Positions 9,608 to 17,715 of a stretch of DNA of 64,000 nt are shown piece by piece. Position numbers and translations under genes: made by a program. Source of the DNA: Candidatus Butyricimonas faecavium (GTDB lineage: Bacteria; Bacteroidota; Bacteroidia; Bacteroidales; Marinifilaceae); contig CALUKD010000004.1 of the NCBI GenBank assembly GCA_944321125.1, forward strand, positions 1 to 64,000, read 5' to 3'. How positions within the stretch are numbered: position 1 is the stretch's first letter; every line of letters begins with the position of its first letter. The notes below the pieces were generated by a model, which saw only the letters and a program-made list of their open reading frames with translations, was not told where the DNA came from and searched no databases.

Positions 9608-9889
9608 ATGGGAACTAAAGAAAAGTTGATTGAACGTTTTAAAAAACTGCCTAAAGATTTCGCTTATGATGAAGTGGTAAGATTATTTGGTATATTTGGA
9701 TACACGGAGAATACCAAAGGATCTACCTCCGGTTCACGAATTGAATTTATTGCTCCTGATGGCAAGGATTCATTCATGTTGCATAAGCCGCATCCATCGA
9801 ACGTGATCAAGTCTTACGTGATGAAACAGATCCTTGCCTATATTAACGAAAATGAACTAATTGAGAAATACGAACAAAATAAAAAGTAA
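9608..9889 (+). CDS. hicA: HicA-family mRNA interferase toxin
   Basis: A 93-aa protein (98 aa from the alternative ATG at 9593) of the HicA/YcfA double-stranded-RNA-binding-like fold. The familiar end of the family is visible: SGSRIEF, then HKPHPSNVIKSYVMKQIL, in which the His-rich segment and the following helix are conserved. In many relatives the residue after GS is the catalytic His; here it is Arg (GSR), so the active His may be one in HKPHP, or activity may be altered. The partner hicB begins 4 bp after the stop. In this family the toxin cleaves mRNA until bound by HicB. It lies in the relic island beside tRNA-Thr and is the only apparently intact operon there. Confidence 0.88.
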   Translation: MGTKEKLIERFKKLPKDFAYDEVVRLFGIFGYTENTKGSTSGSRIEFIAPDGKDSFMLHKPHPSNVIKSYVMKQILAYINENELIEKYEQNKK

Positions 9890-9893
9890 TGCT

Positions 9894-10241
9894 ATGGGAA
9901 TGATGAGATACAAGGGCTACACGGGTAGCGTGGAATATAGCGAAGATGATAATTGCTTGTTTGGTAAAGTTCAAGGCTTAGATAAGAGAACGTGCATACT
10001 TTACGAGGGAAACACTGTAGATGAATTAAAAACAGATTTTGAGAATGCAATAGATAGTTATTTAGAGAGCTGTAAAGAAAGAGGGGTGGTCCCAAGACAA
10101 CCTTATAGTGGAACTTTGAATATTCGAATTTCACCAGAAATTCATAGTAAGATTGCCATGCTCGCGCAGGAGGCTGGGACTACGATAAATGGTTATATCA
10201 AGAAGGCTTTAGAAGAACAGCTTAAATTAGCACATCGATGA
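9894..10241 (+). CDS. hicB: HicB-family antitoxin
   Basis: A 115-aa antitoxin. The N-terminal half is a partially degraded RNase H-like HicB fold (YKGYTGSVEYSEDDNCLFG, then a YEG..VDEL..DF segment), and the C-terminal 40 residues form a ribbon-helix-helix DNA-binding domain (SGTLNIRISPEIHSKIAMLA). This is the class that represses its own operon. The ATG at 9894 lies 4 bp after hicA; a frame-compatible ATG at 9861 lies inside hicA and is less likely, and 9900 is a further alternative. The perfect palindrome at 9565-9588 is its likely operator. Confidence 0.9.
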   Translation: MGMMRYKGYTGSVEYSEDDNCLFGKVQGLDKRTCILYEGNTVDELKTDFENAIDSYLESCKERGVVPRQPYSGTLNIRISPEIHSKIAMLAQEAGTTINGYIKKALEEQLKLAHR

Positions 10242-10300
10242 TGATAGGAGCATGGTGAATTTAGAAAAATCAGTAAGGATATTTAAACGTGGATACATGG

Positions 10301-10555
10301 ATGGATGAACAATACGGTAAGGTAGGAAGTTCTGGACGTGAAGAATTTCGTAAGGAGGCTTATGCTTATTGTGTGGGACAGATTATTCATGATGCAAGGA
10401 AGCAAGAAAAAAAATGATACTAACAGAGCTTGCTCAAAAAATAGGAACGAATAAATTTTATAGAAAATAGAACCATAGAGTCAGGTGTTGGGTTGTTGCT
10501 CCGAATCCTTGATGCTCTCGGTTTGAGATTTCATATTGTAAAACCGATGATGTAA
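10301..10555 (+). pseudogene. Frameshifted XRE-family HTH regulator (HigA-like antitoxin)
   Basis: The segment reads MDEQYGKVGSSGREEFRKEA and continues to a TGA in an 8-A run; in the next frame it goes on as MILTELAQKIGTNKF, then shifts again to IENRTIESGVGLLLRILDA and ends GLRFHIVKPMM with TAA at 10553-10555. Joined, this is the standard XRE helix-turn-helix antitoxin found with HigB/RelE toxins. At least two frameshifts and a deletion of about four codons around the recognition helix make it non-functional. No toxin partner remains next to it. Confidence 0.75.
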
Positions 10556-10861
10556 GATCGAAGGCACTGCGGAAATAAGAAAGTATCAGCTACAAAATCA
10601 GAAAATGAAACTTCACGATACACACCGGCCACTTTTTGTGTGATAGTAAAACAACTGTCAGAACAAGTCTTGACTTTTACAGTTAGTAAAATCGGAAGAA
10701 CAGGTGGCATTACTTTTTAATACGGAAAAACTTATAAACTTTGTCGGTATATTATCCTTTACTTTGAAGAAATTAGATAAAATAACTTCATTAATGGATG
10801 GGTATGATGAGATTCTTTAAGGATTTGGATGAAGAAATAGTTTGTTAGATGATAGAAAAGG
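10556..10861. other. Gene-free remnant region
   Basis: No intact gene. It contains the second copy of the dispersed repeat (10610-10681) and short unrecognised open stretches, for example a frame reading IVKQLSEQVLTFTVSKIG and one ending SLMDGYDEIL before TAA near 10820. This looks like decayed coding sequence belonging to the island to the left. Confidence 0.5.
10642..10681. repeat. Right copy of the dispersed repeat at 3-76
   Basis: GATAGTAAAACAACTGTCAG and the following 20 bp match positions 37-76 apart from a few substitutions and one indel. The orientation is the same as the left copy, about 10.6 kb away. The two copies enclose the glycosidase genes, tRNA-Thr and the relic island. Confidence 0.65.
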
Positions 10862-10887
10862 AACGGGGACTTTAATTGAAGTCCCCG
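10862..10887. terminator. Bidirectional intrinsic terminator
   Basis: AACGGGGACTT pairs with AAGTCCCCGTT around a 4-6-nt loop, followed by a T-rich tail on the plus strand and an A-rich tail on the other. It ends the FadL-like gene read on the minus strand. Confidence 0.8.
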
Positions 10888-10896
10888 TTTTGTTTA

Positions 10897-12405
10897 TTAA
10901 AATCTAATTCCTAATGTTAGTCTGAATTCGTTGTCTTTGAATTTTGTCTGAAATTCGGGAGATTCGATTACTTGTCCTTTTGAAGTTTCATAGTAATAGA
11001 ATAGACCGTTTAGTTTGGAATTCTTGTGGAGATAGGCGATATCTGCATAGAATACACCGAAATTTAATCCTAGACCACCTGTGAGAGTTTGGATGTCATT
11101 CTTTTCATTCATTTCTCCTTTTGTGTAGGGTGAGGCAGAATAGGCATACCCACCTCGTAGACAGAAAATGCTATTAAATCGATATTCTGCCCCGGCACGG
11201 AAATTATGAGTACTCTTGTAAATAGTTTTAATCGCATTGTTAGTTTCTAAATATTCATTTTTGGCGCCATCATTTGAATATTTTGCTGTGGTGTAGTCGA
11301 CATATTCATAGTCAAAACTGATAATGGCTCTTTGTCCTAGAACTGTTGCGGCACTTGCCATAAGTCGCCATGGTGTTTTTAATTTATAGGAATAATCAGT
11401 CCATGCGCTTTCTCCATATTCAAAGTTTTCCGTGGGCTTGGCGTCTTCAACTGGGAGTTCTGTAAATTTGGCAGAAACATTGTTATTAGCATAAGCATCA
11501 AGATTGTAATACGTAGGTGTATGAATAGCAAAACCTAAGCGGAGAATGGGGATAGGACGATATATAAAACCTGCTTTGAAGTTTATTCCGACACCGCTAC
11601 TTGTAAAGTCTTGATACATGCTGAATTTTTCTAGTTTATTTGTTGTTTCTCCAATAATTTCTTCCGTGTACACGGAAAATGATTTGTAATGTAGTGATTG
11701 AATTCCTAAAGTTATGCCAAAGTAAAATTTGTCATCATAATTTGCTCCTGCCGATATGGCGTATTCGCTTTGAAAACCTCGTTCTCTTGTGTATTTATAA
11801 TGTTGTAACTGATCAATACTTCTAATCGGGGTTTGGTAATTATAATCTTTGTTTTCTATAGCCTCGGGGCTTAAATAAAGCATGTAAGCATCATAAGCAA
11901 GTCCTGTGGTAAAATCGTTTAATTCCCGAGGGGATAAACCATCAGCTTCCTCTTTCCATATATTGGATAAAGATGAATCACCATTAGTTTCATAATATCC
12001 TTGGAAAATATTGCGATTAAAATTATTCAAGTTCGTATAATTAAAACCAATATTAATATTTTTCCATTTATCACTCATGGGTTGGAATGATAGTACGAAT
12101 CCTAATCCTCCTAGGAGATACATATTTTTTTCGTTATCAATACCTTTCGTTTTTGCATGAGCGAAATCAAACATGGATGTGAAGCTGAGTTCAGATTTGC
12201 GGAACACTCCAATGCCACCTGGGTTTGTCGATAGGGTTGTTAAATCTCCACCTAATGCTCCGAATGCCCCTCCCATTGCGGTAACTCTTGCAGAACCGAA
12301 TGGAGTAAATCTGGAGAATCGAAGGGCATCTTCTTCGTTTTGAGCCGAAGCAAAGAAGGAGAAGAGGAGTAATGTCGTAAATATATATAGTATTTTCATA
12401 GACAA
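10897..12405 (-). CDS. OmpP1/FadL-family outer-membrane transporter
   Basis: A 502-aa outer-membrane porin with signal peptide (FFASAQ) followed by the conserved N-terminal segment of the FadL/TodX family (FSRFTPFGSARVTAMGGAFG; ALGGD; NPGGIGVFR). The rest alternates Tyr/Phe-rich beta strands and ends TLGIRF with the terminal aromatic needed for barrel assembly. FadL proteins pass long-chain fatty acids or other hydrophobic compounds; Bacteroidota members are often called hemin receptors without direct proof. The gene lies 16 bp downstream of the aromatic-rich lipoprotein gene on the same strand, so the two are probably one operon. Confidence 0.88.
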   Translation of the reverse strand: MSMKILYIFTTLLLFSFFASAQNEEDALRFSRFTPFGSARVTAMGGAFGALGGDLTTLSTNPGGIGVFRKSELSFTSMFDFAHAKTKGIDNEKNMYLLGGLGFVLSFQPMSDKWKNINIGFNYTNLNNFNRNIFQGYYETNGDSSLSNIWKEEADGLSPRELNDFTTGLAYDAYMLYLSPEAIENKDYNYQTPIRSIDQLQHYKYTRERGFQSEYAISAGANYDDKFYFGITLGIQSLHYKSFSVYTEEIIGETTNKLEKFSMYQDFTSSGVGINFKAGFIYRPIPILRLGFAIHTPTYYNLDAYANNNVSAKFTELPVEDAKPTENFEYGESAWTDYSYKLKTPWRLMASAATVLGQRAIISFDYEYVDYTTAKYSNDGAKNEYLETNNAIKTIYKSTHNFRAGAEYRFNSIFCLRGGYAYSASPYTKGEMNEKNDIQTLTGGLGLNFGVFYADIAYLHKNSKLNGLFYYYETSKGQVIESPEFQTKFKDNEFRLTLGIRF

Positions 12406-12421
12406 TTATTGTTAATTAAAC

Positions 12422-13633
12422 TTATCTTCTGCTACCTGAATTTGTACGTTGAACTGGTCCGCTACTTCCTCTGTTGGAACGTGTTGTAGAACTACGTCCG
12501 TATGAGCTAGATCCACTGTTCCCTCTAAAATAACTTCCTGATGAATAGCCAGAGTTATTATGTGATGGATTGTAGTTTGTGCCGGACTCGTAACGGTTAT
12601 TATTTGACCTGGATTGTATAGCGGAACTTCTTGATGTTCTTGAGTAGGTGCTATATGACCGGGCATTTCTATTCGTTGTGTATTGTCTTTTCGGTGCGTA
12701 ACGAGTCGTTATTGTTGGTTTACTAGCGCCTCCCCAATCTGGACGATGATTACCCCAATTTGGACCATGGTGTCCGTGTCCGGGGCGGTGTCCCCAGTGT
12801 GGATGATAGCCGTAGTAGTGATTCCAATAAGGACTCCATCCCCATGGATCGTAGAAACCAGGTCCCCACCATCCCCACGGGTTGTATCCGTAGCCATAGT
12901 AATTGTTCCAGTATGGATCCCATCCCCAAAAGTTCCCCCAACCGAATGAGGCTCCCCAGCCCCAGTGATTCCAGCCAAAACTAACGTTGTTACTCCATGT
13001 GAAACTGTCAAAACGGGGATCGTTCCAGATCACTGTCCAGATATATTTGGGGTAATTACCGAAAATTAATTGAGAGTATAGGCCCACGTTCGAACTGCTT
13101 GGAAACCACCAATAGCGACCGTCAATCGTGTACACGTTCCAGTCTGGACTAAACGAGAGGTTCTGAGCAATTTCGTACCCGTTGCCGAAGTATGCGAAAC
13201 CTTCCGGATAACGGTTCATGATTCGGACACATTCTTCCAAATCATATTCACTACCTTTAAAGCCTCCGATCCAGTACCCGTCATCTGCTGGGATTGCAAT
13301 TCTGTTAACAGTTTGTCCGGTTCTGGCCTCTTCTTTTTGCACTTGTTTTTCTGTTGCATAACGAGCCATACCGATAGTATGAGACTTCGGGTTAACACTG
13401 TTATCTATTTCCTTCGGGTAAACGTTATCATTATCCGTGCTTTTACTGATTTGAGAACTAGAAGAAGCATTCAAGGTAATGTCCACTCCGGTTTTGTCTT
13501 TAATTTCTTGAGCGAAGAGGGAAGGTTTACCAGGAATATAGTAGATATCATCTTCCTGCGCTCGCACAAAGTTCTGCGAGGAAGAGCAGGCTCCTAATAG
13601 GACTGCTAATGCTGAAAAATATAATGCTATTTT
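12422..13633 (-). CDS. Aromatic/Gly/His-rich lipoprotein of unknown function
   Basis: The ATG at 13633 is chosen because it directly starts a lipoprotein signal (MKIALYFSALAVLLGACSSS); an upstream ATG at 13675 would add 14 residues and spoil it. The ~403-aa protein has an ordinary N-terminal half containing WNVYTIDGRYWWFPSSS, then a run rich in Trp, Gly, Tyr, Asn, Pro and His from about residue 235 to 320 (repeats such as WGWDPYWNNYYGYGYNPWGW), and finally a Ser/Arg/Asn-rich basic tail that looks disordered. It is probably surface or periplasmic. It lies just upstream of a FadL-like gene in the same operon. The tandem aromatic part could bind metals or polysaccharide, but no function is established. 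Confidence 0.75.
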   Translation of the reverse strand, partial: KIALYFSALAVLLGACSSSQNFVRAQEDDIYYIPGKPSLFAQEIKDKTGVDITLNASSSSQISKSTDNDNVYPKEIDNSVNPKSHTIGMARYATEKQVQKEEARTGQTVNRIAIPADDGYWIGGFKGSEYDLEECVRIMNRYPEGFAYFGNGYEIAQNLSFSPDWNVYTIDGRYWWFPSSSNVGLYSQLIFGNYPKYIWTVIWNDPRFDSFTWSNNVSFGWNHWGWGASFGWGNFWGWDPYWNNYYGYGYNPWGWWGPGFYDPWGWSPYWNHYYGYHPHWGHRPGHGHHGPNWGNHRPDWGGASKPTITTRYAPKRQYTTNRNARSYSTYSRTSRSSAIQSRSNNNRYESGTNYNPSHNNSGYSSGSYFRGNSGSSSYGRSSTTRSNRGSSGPVQRTNSGSRR

Positions 13634-13814
13634 CATCGTAATAATATTAATTACTTTCTTGTGTGACAATTTCATTGACTATTGGTTTATTTACTTCTAT
13701 CAAAATGCGTACCATTCGTTTATTGTTCCTCTGTTACAAGCAAACCATATGGCTTGTTTTGGATTCTATATTATAAAAATAGAAAATAATAATCGGATTT
13801 CCTAGTTTTTGTTT

Positions 13815-13822
13815 TAAATTTG
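13815..13822 (+). promoter_or_regulatory. Candidate -7 element of proS
   Basis: TAAATTTG matches TAnnTTTG exactly, 27 bp upstream of the proS ATG. No clear -33 box. Confidence 0.5.
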
Positions 13823-13848
13823 CTGCTGTTTTATCAAAAAATAATGAG

Positions 13849-15324
13849 ATGGCTAAGTTTTTAACTTCAAGAGAAGAGAATTATTCGCAATGGTACAATG
13901 ATCTGGTCGTAAAAGCCGGATTAGCAGAGAATTCAGCTGTAAGAGGATGTATGGTAATTAAACCTTATGGTTATGCCATATGGGAAAAAATGCAACAACA
14001 ACTAGACAAAATGTTCAAGGAAACGGGGCATAGTAATGCTTATTTCCCGTTGTTAATCCCTAAATCTTTCTTTTCAAAAGAGGCTGATCACGTGGAGGGG
14101 TTTGCGAAAGAATGTGCGGTTGTAACTCATTATCGATTAAAGAATGATCCGAATGGAGGCGGGGTGGTTGTGGACCCTGCTGCTAAACTGGAAGAGGAAT
14201 ACATTATTCGTCCGACTTCTGAAACGATTATTTGGAACACTTATAAAAATTGGATACAGTCTTATCGTGATCTTCCTATTCTTTGTAATCAGTGGGCTAA
14301 CGTGATGCGTTGGGAGATGCGTACGCGAATGTTCTTGCGTACTGCAGAGTTTTTATGGCAAGAAGGACATACGGCTCATGCAACGAAAGAGGAAGCTGTT
14401 GAGGAAGCTCAAAAAATGATTCGTGTATATGCGGAATTTGCCGAAAAATGGATGGCAATGCCGGTGATTATGGGACATAAGAGTGAGACGGAACGTTTTG
14501 CCGGAGCATTGGATACTTTGACAATCGAGGCTATGATGCAAGATGGGAAAGCTCTTCAGTCTGGGACTTCTCATTTCTTGGGTCAGAATTTTGCAAAGGC
14601 TTTTGATGTACAATTTACCACGAGAGAGGGGAAACAGGAGTATGTATGGGCAACTTCATGGGGTGTTTCTACCCGTTTGATGGGTGCGCTAATCATGTCG
14701 CATTCTGATGATAACGGTTTGGTATTACCCCCGAGATTAGCCCCGTTGCAAGTGGCAATAGTGCCTATTTATAAGAGTCTGGAAGGATTGGAAAAAATTC
14801 GTCAAACGGTTAGTGGGTTGATGGATAGATTGAAGGCTGCGGGAATCAGCGTGAAATTTGATGATCGTGACACGCAAAAGCCGGGCTGGAAATTTGCCGA
14901 TTACGAGCTGAAGGGAGTTCCGGTACGTTTGGCTATGGGAGAGCGTGATCTTGAAAACGGTACGATTGAGGTAGCTCGTCGTGATACCCTAACTAAGGAA
15001 ACGTTGCCATTGGAAGGCGTAGAACGACATATTGAGACTTTGTTGGAAGAAATTCAAGAAAATATATATAAATTGGCTTTGGAACGTCGTTCTAAAATGA
15101 TTACAAAAGTGGATTCTTACGAGGAGTTCAAGACTTTATTGGACACGAAAGGTGGCTTTTTTCTGTGTCATTGGGATGGAACTCCGGAAACAGAAGAACT
15201 TATTAAGAGCGAGACGAAAGCAACCATCCGCTGTATTCCATTCGATGCTCCCGACGAGGAGGGTAAATGTATGGTAACAGGTAAACCTTCTCATAAGAGG
15301 GTGTTGATTGCGAGAGCCTACTAA
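13849..15324 (+). CDS. proS: Prolyl-tRNA synthetase (short, eukaryote/archaea-like type)
   Basis: Class II aminoacyl-tRNA synthetase that charges tRNA-Pro. At 491 aa it is the compact form without the inserted editing domain. It contains motif 2/3 blocks ([35 protein letters not shown]), the [14 protein letters not shown] segment, an anticodon-binding domain from about residue 300 ([16 protein letters not shown]) and the C-terminal zinc-domain-like extension ending in Tyr ([11 protein letters not shown]), which is diagnostic of this lineage. It is followed 103 bp later by pepT on the same strand and is probably transcribed from its own promoter. Confidence 0.97.
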   Translation: MAKFLTSREENYSQWYNDLVVKAGLAENSAVRGCMVIKPYGYAIWEKMQQQLDKMFKETGHSNAYFPLLIPKSFFSKEADHVEGFAKECAVVTHYRLKNDPNGGGVVVDPAAKLEEEYIIRPTSETIIWNTYKNWIQSYRDLPILCNQWANVMRWEMRTRMFLRTAEFLWQEGHTAHATKEEAVEEAQKMIRVYAEFAEKWMAMPVIMGHKSETERFAGALDTLTIEAMMQDGKALQSGTSHFLGQNFAKAFDVQFTTREGKQEYVWATSWGVSTRLMGALIMSHSDDNGLVLPPRLAPLQVAIVPIYKSLEGLEKIRQTVSGLMDRLKAAGISVKFDDRDTQKPGWKFADYELKGVPVRLAMGERDLENGTIEVARRDTLTKETLPLEGVERHIETLLEEIQENIYKLALERRSKMITKVDSYEEFKTLLDTKGGFFLCHWDGTPETEELIKSETKATIRCIPFDAPDEEGKCMVTGKPSHKRVLIARAY

Positions 15325-15427
15325 TTTTAAATTGAATGATTTTAGATTGAATGAATCAAGTAGAAAGAGAAGCTAGAATCTAAATTCAACAATTTAAAAT
15401 CTAAAGTTTACAATCTAAAATTATTTT

Positions 15428-16651
15428 ATGCTGCCAGTAGTTGAGCGTTTTATTAGATATGCTAAGATTCATACGGAATCGGATCGAGAGACAGGTTTAG
15501 TTCCGAGTACTCCAGGACAGTTGCAGTTTGCCTATCTTCTTTGCGAGGAGATGCAGAAAATAGGAATGCAGGATGTTGCCGTGGATGATTACGGATATGT
15601 CATGGGGTTTGTACCTTCTAATGCTGATAGAGAGTGTCCTTCGATAGGGTTTATCGCTCATATGGATACTAGTCCGGACATGACAGGGAAACATGTTAAA
15701 CCTCAGATTATCGAAAATTATAGGGGAAACGACGTGTTGTTGAACAAGGAAAAAGGATTCACTTTGTCACCGGATGATTTTCCTGAACTGATGAATTATG
15801 TTGGTACGGATTTGATTGTTACGGATGGTAATACGCTTTTAGGAGCAGATGACAAAGCGGGAATTGCCGAAATCCTAACAGCAATGGAGTATTTAATTCA
15901 ACATCCGGAAATCAAGCATGGACGTATTGCCGTTTGTTTTACACCGGATGAAGAGATTGGGGAAGGTGTCGATCATTTTGATCTGAAAAAATTCGGGGCT
16001 AAATTCGCCTATACTTTAGATGGGGGGGAGATTGGGGAATTAGAATGTGAAAACTTTAATGCGGCTTTAGCTCGCTTGACGTTTAAGGGACGTAATTTCC
16101 ATCCGGGATATGCTAAGAATAAAATGGTCAATTCAATCAAGGTGGCTAATGAATTCATGGCCAGCCTCCCTAAGAAGGATGCTCCGGAATACACTTCCGG
16201 TTATGAAGGATTTTTCCATATTTATTCCATTAAGGGAACGGTAGAAGAAACCTTGCTGGAGGTATTGATTCGTGATTTTGACAAGGAACGTTTTGAATGG
16301 AGAAAAGATGTCATTGAAAATGGAGTTCGTGAATATTCAAAGAAGTATGATTTACCGGTACTTCTGGAAATGAAGGATCAGTATGCAAATATGAAAGAAC
16401 GTTTGGAACCGGTAAGATATATCGTGGAAATAGCCAAACAGGCTATGGCAGAGCTGGGTATTAAACCATTGATTGTTCCTATTCGCGGTGGTACTAACGG
16501 GTCAAGATTATCATTTATGGGATTGCCTACACCGAATTTGTCCAATGGGGCACATAACGGGCATGGACGTTACGAGTATATACCAGTGTCTTCCATGGAG
16601 AAAATCGTAAATGTGATTGTGAAGATTTCCGAAATATGTGCTAAAATATAA
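15428..16651 (+). CDS. pepT: Peptidase T (tripeptide aminopeptidase)
   Basis: A cytoplasmic M20-family zinc peptidase that releases N-terminal residues from tripeptides. All metal-site blocks are seen: FIAHMDTSPD (first His and Asp), LGADDKAGIAE (bridging Asp), FTPDEEIGEG (general-base Glu-Glu), YTLDGGEIGE, and the C-terminal LSNGAHNGHGRYE with the last ligand His. The 407-aa length is standard. It lies downstream of proS after a spacer of TTTAGA-type low-complexity repeats and is closed by an intrinsic terminator at 16672. The POT-family peptide transporter nearby (17716) would supply its substrates. Confidence 0.97.
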   Translation: MLPVVERFIRYAKIHTESDRETGLVPSTPGQLQFAYLLCEEMQKIGMQDVAVDDYGYVMGFVPSNADRECPSIGFIAHMDTSPDMTGKHVKPQIIENYRGNDVLLNKEKGFTLSPDDFPELMNYVGTDLIVTDGNTLLGADDKAGIAEILTAMEYLIQHPEIKHGRIAVCFTPDEEIGEGVDHFDLKKFGAKFAYTLDGGEIGELECENFNAALARLTFKGRNFHPGYAKNKMVNSIKVANEFMASLPKKDAPEYTSGYEGFFHIYSIKGTVEETLLEVLIRDFDKERFEWRKDVIENGVREYSKKYDLPVLLEMKDQYANMKERLEPVRYIVEIAKQAMAELGIKPLIVPIRGGTNGSRLSFMGLPTPNLSNGAHNGHGRYEYIPVSSMEKIVNVIVKISEICAKI

Positions 16652-16671
16652 GTGAAAAAAAATTCTTCTAA

Positions 16672-16701
16672 AAGTAGGTTAGAAAATAACCTGCTTTTTT
16701 T
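16672..16701 (+). terminator. Intrinsic terminator after pepT
   Basis: AGTAGGTTA and TAACCTGCT pair across a short GAAAA loop and lead into a run of T. The right arm plus tail resembles the hairpin at 33264-33301 in the opposite orientation. Confidence 0.85.
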
Positions 16702-16772
16702 ATAACAAATCTTTGTTGTTGTACGTTTATTCGTCAAAAGATATTAAAATTTAAACATAAATAATTTAATAG

Positions 16773-17645
16773 ATGATGAAAAGATCCTTAATTGTAGTCC
16801 TATTTGTATTGGGTTTAGGACAGGTGTATGCGCAACCGGTAAAAGATACGGCGTGGACAAAAGCCGGTTATTTCGGGTTAAAATTAACGCAAGTCAGTTT
16901 GAGCAGTTGGTCTGCCGGAGGTGAGTCTGCCCTAGCATTTGATAGCCAGATAACGTATAGTGCCGATTTTAAACAGGATCGCCAGTTGTGGCAAAATCGT
17001 TTGGAATTAGGATATGGTTTGACAAAGAATGATGGTAAGAGTGCCCGGAAAACAAATGATAAAATATATTTTGCTTCCACTTATGGATATCAAATTTATA
17101 AAACACTCTATTGGAGTGCTTTATTGAACTTTAATACGCAGTTTGCGAAAGGATACGATTATAATATAGAGGATTCTGACTTTATTTCAAAGTTTATGGC
17201 TCCGGGATATTTGATAATTGGTACCGGTATTACTTGGAGTCCGAATAAGATATTTACGGCTACTTTTACTCCGGCTTCTTGGAGGGGAACTATTGTAGCT
17301 GATAGTCGTTTGTCAGATGAAGGTGCTTTCGGTGTGGATAAGGGAAAACATCTGTTATCAGAGTTTGGTGCAAATTTGAAAGCAGAGGTAAATTATGAGT
17401 TTTTGACTAACATGAAAGTTTATTCTCGTTTGGAATTGTATTCCAATTATTTGGAAGATCCTCAGAACATAGATGTTCGCTGGGAAGTTCAATTAAACAT
17501 GGCCATTAATAAATGGTTTTCAACAACTTTGTCAACAAACTTGTTATATGATAATGATGTAAAGATCGCCCAAAAAGACGGAACTGCGGGTCCGAGAGTA
17601 CAGTTTAAGGAAGTATTGGGAGTAGGACTTCAGATTAATTTTTAG
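16773..17645 (+). CDS. DUF3078-family secreted protein
   Basis: A 290-aa protein with a cleavable signal (LGLGQVYAQ) and the DUF3078 opening (WTKAGYFGLKLTQVSLSSWS-type, Trp-rich). The remainder is a beta-rich membrane-spanning pattern with LYSNYLEDPQNIDVRW near the end and a terminal aromatic (LQINF), so it is probably an outer-membrane barrel. Its function is unknown. A second ATG at 16776 is equally possible as start. It stands alone between two terminators and converges on the POT gene. Confidence 0.8.
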   Translation: MMKRSLIVVLFVLGLGQVYAQPVKDTAWTKAGYFGLKLTQVSLSSWSAGGESALAFDSQITYSADFKQDRQLWQNRLELGYGLTKNDGKSARKTNDKIYFASTYGYQIYKTLYWSALLNFNTQFAKGYDYNIEDSDFISKFMAPGYLIIGTGITWSPNKIFTATFTPASWRGTIVADSRLSDEGAFGVDKGKHLLSEFGANLKAEVNYEFLTNMKVYSRLELYSNYLEDPQNIDVRWEVQLNMAINKWFSTTLSTNLLYDNDVKIAQKDGTAGPRVQFKEVLGVGLQINF

Positions 17646-17660
17646 AAACTGATTGTGGAT

Positions 17661-17699
17661 ACAAAAAAAGAGTTCAGAAATTCTGAACTCTTTTTTTGT
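17661..17699. terminator. Bidirectional terminator between DUF3078 and POT genes
   Basis: An almost perfect palindrome: A run, GAGTTCAGAA, then TTCTGAACTC and a T run. It serves the two convergent genes. Confidence 0.92.
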
Positions 17700-17715
17700 A
17701 TGTTGATAAATGAGA

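Noticed and set aside
12412..13011. Several overlapping frames on both strands within the aromatic-rich lipoprotein gene
   Set aside because: Repetitive Trp/Gly codons (TGG/GGN) suppress stops in other frames; only the lipoprotein frame has a signal peptide and plausible start.
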